Shown here: positions 56,379 to 64,000 of the stretch, piece after piece
How the letters are laid out: each line of letters begins with the position of its first letter
Numbering within the stretch: position 1 is the first letter of the stretch
Assembly: GCA_946222885.1 (NCBI GenBank)
Contig: CAMIAK010000005.1
Span: 1-64,000 of the forward strand
DNA: 64,000 nucleotides
Direction: 5' to 3'
Origin: an uncultured Nesterenkonia sp.
Lineage (GTDB): Bacteria > Actinomycetota > Actinomycetes > Actinomycetales > Micrococcaceae
Program-made: the position numbers and the translations under genes
Notes under the pieces: generated by a model
Told to the model about the DNA's origin: nothing
The model's input: only the letters and a program-made list of their open reading frames with translations
Databases searched by the model: none

Positions 56379-57329
56379 TCAGGCCGCGGCGCGGCAGACG
56401 TCCAGGTCCACAGCTCCCAGGCCCTTGGTGAGCACCTCGCCGAAGACCTCATCGGCGTCGAGGCGCCGCAGCTCCTCGGCCAGGCAGTCCTCCAGTGTCC
56501 GGTAGGGCAGAGGCACTCGCTGGACCGGGCCGTCGGGCAGGTGCAGCGAGGCGATGTCCCCCTCCGGACGGGAGAGCACGATCTCATCGCCGCCGCTGCC
56601 GTCGCTCAGATGCAGCCGCACGCTGTTGAGGCCCTGGCCGGTGCTGCTGCGCTGCAGGACCACCGGGACGTCCAGGCACATCCGCAGCCAGCCGGCCAGC
56701 AGCACCGCGCTGGGCAGCTCCGGCGGGGTCTCCACCGTCACTCCGGTCACGGCGCTGGGGTCCATGGAGTCGAAGATGCTGGCCAGCTGGATCCGCCAGC
56801 CGGTCAGCCGGGTCCAGGCGAGGTCGGTGTCGCCTTCGGTGTACTCCTGAGCGAGCCGCTCCAGGGCCGCCACCGGGGCAGGGGCCATCGCGCTGTCGGT
56901 GATGCGGCGGTGGGCGATCCTCCCGATGGGCGTGCGGCTGACGTCCTGGGGGACCTCGTCGGCCCACCAGGCGACGATCGGCGCATCCGGCAGCAGCAGG
57001 GCCGAGATCATCGCCTCGGACTGCTCGGCGAGCTCGCCGCCGGCGTTGAGGATCAGCACCTCGGAGGCGCCGGCGTCGCCGCCCACCCGGATCTGGGCGT
57101 CCAGCCGGGTCTCATCCGAGGTGCTGCCCGAGGCCAGCACGATGATGCGGCAGGGATGCTCGCGGGAGGCCAGGTTGGCAGCCTCGATGGCAGGCTCTGC
57201 ATTGTCCTTCGAGGCCAGGATCACCAGGGTCAGCACACGGGTCAGCGCGACCACGCCGCCGTCCTCGCGCAGCTCCGCGAGCTTCTTGGAGACCTTGGAG
57301 GTGGTGGTGTCAGGGATGTCGACGATCAT
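56379..57329 (-). CDS. opcA: Glucose-6-phosphate dehydrogenase assembly protein OpcA
   Basis: OpcA is required for active G6PDH in cyanobacteria and actinobacteria. The 316-aa product has the N-terminal IVDIPDTTTSKVSKKLAELR and the APIVAWWADEVPQDVSRTPI segment. It follows zwf by 9 nt, consistent with a partner role. Confidence 0.94.
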   Translation of the reverse strand: MIVDIPDTTTSKVSKKLAELREDGGVVALTRVLTLVILASKDNAEPAIEAANLASREHPCRIIVLASGSTSDETRLDAQIRVGGDAGASEVLILNAGGELAEQSEAMISALLLPDAPIVAWWADEVPQDVSRTPIGRIAHRRITDSAMAPAPVAALERLAQEYTEGDTDLAWTRLTGWRIQLASIFDSMDPSAVTGVTVETPPELPSAVLLAGWLRMCLDVPVVLQRSSTGQGLNSVRLHLSDGSGGDEIVLSRPEGDIASLHLPDGPVQRVPLPYRTLEDCLAEELRRLDADEVFGEVLTKGLGAVDLDVCRAAA

Positions 57330-57338
57330 GTGTCCTCC

Positions 57339-58889
<1,551 letters not shown>

Positions 58890-58912
58890 ATCCGGCTGGG
58901 TCCTCCTGCTCG

Positions 58913-60553
58913 TCAGAGCGAGTCGACGGCGTCGGCCAGCTGCTGCAGGCCTGCGGAACGGTCGGTCAGGTGCAGCTGCACCACCGGCATGCCGTGGCCG
59001 GCCAGCACCTGGGCGTCGCCGTCGGCTTGGGCAGAGATGAGCTTCTGCAGGGTGAAGGGACGATCCGGGACCTGCAGATCCTCCGCGGCCTGCGCGGTGA
59101 TCTGCAGGAAGACCCCCACATGCGGCCCGCCCTTGTGGAACTGACCGGTGGAGTGCAGGAACCGCGGCCCCCAGCCGAAGGTCACCGGACGGCCGGCGAC
59201 GGCGGCCAGCTGCGGCCGGATCTCCTCCAGCTGACTCTCGCCGATGCGGTCCAGGTAGGCCATCACAGCCAGATAGCCGTCCTCAGGCAGCTGGTTCAGC
59301 AGGGACCTCAGCACCTCGGCGACGCTCTCTCCGGAGACAGCCTCCGTTCCGGAGACGCGGATCTCCACGGCGCCGTCCGCCACCGGCTCGGCGGTCTCGG
59401 GGGCGGGGGAGTCCAGCAGGCCGCGGGCGGCCTTCTTCGCGGACTCGACGTCGGGCTGGTCGAAGGGATTGATGCCCAGCAGGGAGCCGGCCACCGCGGT
59501 GGCGACCTCCCAGAGCATGAACTGTGCGCCCAGGCTTCCGCCGGTGCGCAGCGTATGCGGGCTCACCACGGTCTCGGCGGCGTCGGCGTCCACCGAGGCG
59601 CCGTCCTCCTCCTCGACGTCGACGATCTCGGCGACCAGCAGGTCATCGGCGTCGGTGGAGAGCTCGGGCTCGCCGTCGGCCACGATGACCGGCAGCACGC
59701 CGGTGCCCTCCTTGCCGGTGGACTCGGCGATCAGCTGCTCGATCCAGGCGCCCAGGCCGACCAGCGGGGAGCCGGCGTCCACGATGACCAGCTTGTTGCG
59801 CAGCGGAGAGGTTCCCCCGACGGCGGAGCCCAGCTGCAGGCCGGGGTTGGAGGCATCGTCCTCCGCGAGCACGCTCATGGTCTCCTCGGCGTCCTCGAGG
59901 AGCGACTCGACGTCGGCTCCGGCCAGCCCGGAGGGGACTAGGCCGAAGGCGGTGAGCGCCGAATAGCGTCCGCCCACCGAGGGGTCGGCTTCGAAGACGG
60001 CCCGTACGCCGGCCTCCGCGGACTGCTCGGCGAGCGGGGAGCCCGGGTCGGTGACCACGACGGTGCGGGACTGGGCGTCGATGCCGGCCTCAGCCATGGC
60101 CTGCTGCACGATGCGGCGCTGGGAGCCGGTCTCCACGGTGGAGCCGGACTTGGAGGAGACCACCAGTACGGTGCGCTCCAGGCCTTCGGAGATGACGGCG
60201 GCGACCTGCTGCGGGTCTGTCGAGTCCAGGACGGTCAGCTCCACCCCTTCGGTGGCGCAGATGACCTCCGGGGCCAGTGAGGAGCCGCCCATGCCGGCCA
60301 GCACCACACGGTCCACTCCCTCGGCCGCGAGCTCCTTACGCAGTGCGGAGATGCGCGGGAGCAGGGCACGGGAGTCCTCGAAGAGGGAGACCCAGCCCAG
60401 ACGCTTCGAGGCCTCGTCCTCCGCGGCGGTGCCCCAGAGGGTATGGTCCTGGGCGGCCAGCCTGGAGGCGAACTCATGGTCGACCAGGCCGGGGACCTGA
60501 TGGTCGGCGGCTTCGCGGGCGGCCCCGCGCAGCGTCAGCGAAAGCGAACTCAT
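58913..60553 (-). CDS. pgi: Glucose-6-phosphate isomerase
   Basis: Pgi links the pentose-phosphate cluster to glycolysis. The 546-aa product has the SIS-domain phosphosugar sites: AGMGGSSLAPEV, SSKSGSTVET, PSVGGRYSALTAFGLVP and a variant second signature LLGINPFDQPDVESAKKAA (PDVE instead of xGVE). An acidic insert (VDVEEEDGASVDADAAE, about residue 318) is unusual. It lies between tal and zwf, a placement known in Arthrobacter-type genomes. A hairpin at 60601-60645 separates it from tal. Confidence 0.93.
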   Translation of the reverse strand: MSSLSLTLRGAAREAADHQVPGLVDHEFASRLAAQDHTLWGTAAEDEASKRLGWVSLFEDSRALLPRISALRKELAAEGVDRVVLAGMGGSSLAPEVICATEGVELTVLDSTDPQQVAAVISEGLERTVLVVSSKSGSTVETGSQRRIVQQAMAEAGIDAQSRTVVVTDPGSPLAEQSAEAGVRAVFEADPSVGGRYSALTAFGLVPSGLAGADVESLLEDAEETMSVLAEDDASNPGLQLGSAVGGTSPLRNKLVIVDAGSPLVGLGAWIEQLIAESTGKEGTGVLPVIVADGEPELSTDADDLLVAEIVDVEEEDGASVDADAAETVVSPHTLRTGGSLGAQFMLWEVATAVAGSLLGINPFDQPDVESAKKAARGLLDSPAPETAEPVADGAVEIRVSGTEAVSGESVAEVLRSLLNQLPEDGYLAVMAYLDRIGESQLEEIRPQLAAVAGRPVTFGWGPRFLHSTGQFHKGGPHVGVFLQITAQAAEDLQVPDRPFTLQKLISAQADGDAQVLAGHGMPVVQLHLTDRSAGLQQLADAVDSL

Positions 60554-60600
60554 GATCTGTGCTTCCTTTCGGGATGAAGGATCAGGCTGTCAGCCCTGAC

Positions 60601-60645
60601 CGGCGTCCCGGCCCGCGGCGCGCAGGCGGACGGGACGGGACGCCG
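60601..60645 (-). other. Hairpin in the tal-pgi intergenic region
   Basis: CGGCGTCCCG (60601-60610) pairs perfectly with CGGGACGCCG (60636-60645) around a 25-nt loop. It could attenuate or process the tkt-tal transcript before pgi. Confidence 0.4.
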
Positions 60646-60659
60646 TACAGGGGCGACAG

Positions 60660-61781
60660 TCAGCTGTTGCGCTTCAGGCCCTCGGTGATGGTGCCGAGCA
60701 GCCCCTCCCAGGACTTGTCGAACTTGGCGAGGCCGTCCTGCTCCAAGTGGTCCACCACCTCGCGGTAGCTGATCCCGGCGGCGGAGACGCCGTCGAGCAC
60801 GCGGTTGGACTCCACATAGGTGTCGGTCATGGTGTCGCCGTCGATCTCGCCGTGGTCGGCCAGAGCGTTCAGCGTCTTCTCCGGCATGGTGTTCACGACG
60901 CCGGCGGCGGCCAGCTCGGTCACGTACAGGGTGTCCGAGAGGTTCGGGTCCTTGGTGCCGGTGGAGGCCAGCAGCAGGCGCTGCGGACGTCCGCCGCGCT
61001 CGGCCAGCAGCAGCCAGCGCTCGGAGCTGAAGGACTCGCCGGCGATCTGGTGGGCCAGCCGGGCGTTGGCGATGGCGGCCTGGCTGCGCAGCTTCTCGGT
61101 GCCGGGCTTGCCCTCCTCTGCGGCCAGCTCCAGGCGCTTGTCGATCTCGCCGTCCACGCGGGAGACGAAGAAGGAGGCCACCGAGTGGATCTTCGAGATG
61201 TCCTTGCCGGCCGAGTGGGCCTTCTCCAGCCCCAGCATGAAGGCGTTGATGACCGCGCGGTAGCGCTCCAGGGAGAAGATCAGGGTCACGTTGACGCTGA
61301 TGCCCTCGGCGAGGACCGCCGCGATGGCCTCGATGCCCTCCACGGTGGCGGGGATCTTGATCATCACGTTCTCGCGGCCCACAGCCTCGTAGAGGCGCTT
61401 GGCCTCGGCGATGGTGCGCTCGGCGTCGCGGGCCATCCGTGGGTCGACCTCGATGGAGACCCGGCCGTCCACGCCGTCGGTGGACTCGTAGACGCCGGAG
61501 AAGACGTCGCAGGCCTCGCGGACGTCGGCGGTGGTGATCTCGAAGACGGCCTGCTCGGCGTCGGCGCCCTTGGCGGCGAGCTCGGAGAGCTGCTGCTCGT
61601 AGGCCTCGCCGTTCTGCAGGGCGGACTCGAAGATCGTCGGGTTGGTGGTCACGCCGACCACGTTGTGGGTCTCGATGAGCTTGGCCAGCGAGCCGGAGTT
61701 CAGCCGCTCGCGGGAGAGGTCGTCGAGCCAGATGGAGACGCCCACGTCGGAGAGCGCCTGGGTGTTCGGGTTAGCAGTCAT
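60660..61781 (-). CDS. tal: Transaldolase
   Basis: Tal exchanges three-carbon units in the non-oxidative pentose-phosphate branch. The product is about 373 aa. GVSIWLDDLSRERL and VVGVTTNPTIFESAL are the N-terminal signatures, and VMIKIPATVEGIEAI holds the Schiff-base lysine. ATG at 61781 has AGGAG 8 nt upstream and the family start MTANPNTQALSDVG; the open frame extends further upstream but that part overlaps tkt. Confidence 0.95.
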   Translation of the reverse strand: MTANPNTQALSDVGVSIWLDDLSRERLNSGSLAKLIETHNVVGVTTNPTIFESALQNGEAYEQQLSELAAKGADAEQAVFEITTADVREACDVFSGVYESTDGVDGRVSIEVDPRMARDAERTIAEAKRLYEAVGRENVMIKIPATVEGIEAIAAVLAEGISVNVTLIFSLERYRAVINAFMLGLEKAHSAGKDISKIHSVASFFVSRVDGEIDKRLELAAEEGKPGTEKLRSQAAIANARLAHQIAGESFSSERWLLLAERGGRPQRLLLASTGTKDPNLSDTLYVTELAAAGVVNTMPEKTLNALADHGEIDGDTMTDTYVESNRVLDGVSAAGISYREVVDHLEQDGLAKFDKSWEGLLGTITEGLKRNS

Positions 61782-61810
61782 GGAGTGTTCTCCTGTGTCG
61801 AGGTCTGGGT

Positions 61811-63922
61811 TCAGGATGCGGCGGAGATGGACTCTTCGGCCGCGGCGACCACGGCCTCGGAGGTGATGCCGAACTCCTTGTAGAGGGTCTTGTAGTCGGC
61901 GGAGGCGCCGAAGTGGTCCAGGCCCACGATCCGGCCGGCGTCGCCGACGTACTGGTGCCAGCTCATCGGGTGGGCGGCCTCCACGGCCACGCGTGCCTTC
62001 ACGGAGGAGGGCAGCACCTTCTCCCGGTAGTCGGCGTCCTGCTCGGCGAACCACTCCAGGCAGGGGGCGGAGACCACGCGGGCGGCCACGCCCCGCTCGG
62101 CCAGCGACTCGCGGGCCTCCACGGCCAGCTCGACCTCGGAGCCGGTGGCGATCAGCACGACGTCGGGGGTGACCACCGCGCCGTCCTTCACGGCCTCGGC
62201 CAGCACGTAGGCGCCCTTGGCGGCGCCCTCCACGGAGGCGAACTCGGTGGCGGTGGCCTCGCCGGCGCCGCGGGCGAAGGTGGCGATGCCCTGGCGGGTC
62301 AGCGCCAGGCCGGCCGGGCGGTCGGCGCGCTTGAGAACCTCGCGCCAGGCCACGGCGACCTCGTTGGCGTCACCCGGGCGGACGACGTCCAGGTTCGGGA
62401 TGGCGCGCAGGGAGGCCAGCTGCTCCACCGGCTGGTGGGTGGGGCCGTCCTCGCCCAGGCCGATGGAGTCGTGGGTCCACACGAAGATGGAGCCCACGCC
62501 CATTAGCGCAGCCAGGCGCACGGCCGGGCGCTGGTAGTCGGAGAAGATCAGGAAGGTGCCGTTGTAGGTGCGCAGCGGGACCGAGAGCTGGATGCCGTTG
62601 GTGATGGCCGCGGCGGCGTGCTCACGGATGCCGAAGTGCAGGTTCCGGCCATAGGGGTTGCCCTCGAACTTGTCGGTGGAGCGGTCGTTCGGGACGAAGG
62701 ACGGCGAGCCGGAGATGATCGTGTTGTTCGAGCCGGCCAGGTCGGCAGAGCCGCCCCAGAGCTCGGGCAGCACGTCGGCCACGGCGTTGAGCACCTTGCC
62801 GGAGGCCGCACGGGTGGCCACGGCCTCCCCGGCGGGGAACTCGGGGAGCTCGGACTCCCAGCCCTCGGGCAGCCGGCCCTCGGAGAGCCGGTCGAACAGC
62901 TCGGCGGCCTCGGCATTGCCCTCCCGCCAGGCCTGGAAGGACTTCTCCCACTCCTGGCGGTTCTCGATGCTGCGCTGCTTGATGTTCCGCGCGTGCTCGA
63001 TGACCTCGTCCTCGACGTGGAAGTGCTGTTCGGGGTCGAAGCCCAGGGCCTTCTTCAGACCTTCGAGCTCTTCGCCGCCCAGCTTGGCGCCGTGGATGCC
63101 GCCGGTGTTCTGCTTGGTGGGGGAGGGCCAGCCGATGACGGTGCGCAGGGCGATCAGCGAGGGCTTGAATGTCTCGGCCTTGGCCGCCTCCAGTGCCCGG
63201 GAGAGCTCCTCCACGTCCTCGGCGTAGTCGCCGGTCTTGAGCCAGTCCACGCGCTGCACGTGCCAGCCGTAGGCCTCATAGCGGGCCAGGACGTCCTCGG
63301 TGAAGGCGATGTCGGTGTCGTCCTCGATGGAGATCTTGTTGTCGTCCCAGATGACGTTGAGGTTGCCCAGCTCCTGGTGGCCGGCGAGCGAGGAGGCCTC
63401 GGAGGTGACGCCCTCCTGGAGGTCGCCGTCGGAGGCGATGACCCACACGTTGTGGTCGAAGGGGGACTCGCCGGCGGGGGCCTCGGCGTCGAGCAGGCCG
63501 CGGAAGCGGCGCTGGCCGTAGGCGAAGCCGACGGCGGAGGCCAGGCCCTGGCCCAGCGGACCGGTGGTGATCTCCACGCCGTCGGTGTGGCCGTACTCGG
63601 GGTGGCCCGGGGTCAGCGAGTCCCAGGTGCGCAGCGCCTTGATGTCGTCCAGCTCCAGGCCGTAGCCGGAGAAGTAGAGCTGGAGGTAGAGGGTCAGCGA
63701 GGTGTGGCCGGGGGAGAGGATGAAGCGGTCGCGGCCGATCCACTTCGGATCGGAGGGGTCGTGCCTCATGACCTTCTGGAAGAGCAGGTAGGCCGCCGGA
63801 GCCAGCGACATCGCCGTACCGGGGTGGCCTGAGCCGACCTTCTCGACGGCGTCGGCGGCCAGCACGCGCAGGGTGTCCACTGCGCGCTTGTCCAGGTCGG
63901 TGAATACGGCTTGATCGGTCAC
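61811..63922 (-). CDS. tkt: Transketolase
   Basis: Tkt transfers two-carbon units using thiamine pyrophosphate. The 703-aa product has the N-terminal VEKVGSGHPGTAMSLAPAAY, the TPP motif VIASDGDLQEGVTSEASSLAG (split: ASDGDLQEGV), EDGPTHQPVEQLASLRAIPN and a C-terminal domain. GTG at 63922 has GGAGGA about 7 nt upstream. It is the first gene of the cluster inside the window. tal follows 29 nt later. Confidence 0.96.
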   Translation of the reverse strand: MTDQAVFTDLDKRAVDTLRVLAADAVEKVGSGHPGTAMSLAPAAYLLFQKVMRHDPSDPKWIGRDRFILSPGHTSLTLYLQLYFSGYGLELDDIKALRTWDSLTPGHPEYGHTDGVEITTGPLGQGLASAVGFAYGQRRFRGLLDAEAPAGESPFDHNVWVIASDGDLQEGVTSEASSLAGHQELGNLNVIWDDNKISIEDDTDIAFTEDVLARYEAYGWHVQRVDWLKTGDYAEDVEELSRALEAAKAETFKPSLIALRTVIGWPSPTKQNTGGIHGAKLGGEELEGLKKALGFDPEQHFHVEDEVIEHARNIKQRSIENRQEWEKSFQAWREGNAEAAELFDRLSEGRLPEGWESELPEFPAGEAVATRAASGKVLNAVADVLPELWGGSADLAGSNNTIISGSPSFVPNDRSTDKFEGNPYGRNLHFGIREHAAAAITNGIQLSVPLRTYNGTFLIFSDYQRPAVRLAALMGVGSIFVWTHDSIGLGEDGPTHQPVEQLASLRAIPNLDVVRPGDANEVAVAWREVLKRADRPAGLALTRQGIATFARGAGEATATEFASVEGAAKGAYVLAEAVKDGAVVTPDVVLIATGSEVELAVEARESLAERGVAARVVSAPCLEWFAEQDADYREKVLPSSVKARVAVEAAHPMSWHQYVGDAGRIVGLDHFGASADYKTLYKEFGITSEAVVAAAEESISAAS

Positions 63923-64000
63923 TGAGTTTCCTCCAAATGAATGTGTGACAGTTGACAACGAGGACCGCGCACATCGTTGTGCCACGCTGTTCCCCAGCCT

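Overview
The window is a GC-rich, densely coding chromosomal segment of a Gram-positive actinobacterium, most like the Micrococcaceae (Arthrobacter/Nesterenkonia type). The support is conserved actinobacterial gene order: IclR regulator-leuCD-murA-plsC-gpsA-ddl; recG-rsmD-coaD-DUF177-rpmF-rnc-mutM; uvrC-rapZ-yvcK-whiA; gap-pgk-tpiA-secG; pgl-opcA-zwf-pgi-tal-tkt. Many GTG starts, whiA, opcA and a cysteine-free L32 fit. Acidic tails and loops plus a BCCT osmolyte transporter hint at halotolerance. Genus is an inference. No phage, insertion sequence or CRISPR array was seen.

Layout. 1-8 kb: start of a UDP-glucose dehydrogenase gene, an IclR regulator divergent from leuCD, then murA, plsC, gpsA and ddl (envelope precursors). 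8-18 kb: a lipoprotein, an LCP ligase, a DAK2 protein, recG, rsmD, an aminotransferase, coaD, galU, DUF177, rpmF, rnc and mutM. 18-25 kb: a second LCP gene and four glycosyltransferases around a tRNA-Gly(UCC), a likely cell-surface glycan locus. 25-34 kb: a thioesterase divergent from polA, rpsA, an RlmG/RsmC-like methyltransferase, a BCCT transporter and coaE. 34-51 kb: the excision-repair genes uvrB, uvrA and uvrC, interrupted by an HTH/Clp-N pair, a TerC gene behind a probable Mn2+ riboswitch, a DUF3516 helicase and a metallo-hydrolase, followed by rapZ, yvcK and whiA. 51-64 kb: sodA, lower glycolysis and secG on the plus strand, facing a minus-strand pentose-phosphate cluster.

Two themes stand out. 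First, about eighteen genes have a TANNNT hexamer ending exactly 6 or 7 nt before the start codon and no convincing Shine-Dalgarno, the signature of leaderless mRNAs. This decides several starts (aminotransferase, MBL hydrolase, uvrA, thioesterase, galU). Two divergent pairs have colliding -10 boxes, and two -10 boxes contain the stop codon of the gene upstream. Second, several leaders carry strong structure: a LexA-type box on the uvrA promoter, a Mn2+ riboswitch with a perfect 32-nt palindrome before terC, a perfect 14-bp hairpin at the start of rnc, and paired 12-bp operators over the -35 and -10 of the HTH gene that precedes a Clp-N/START-like fusion. That last pair is the best candidate here for an under-described system: a ClpC-N decoy or sensor joined to a ligand-binding fold and a small autoregulator.
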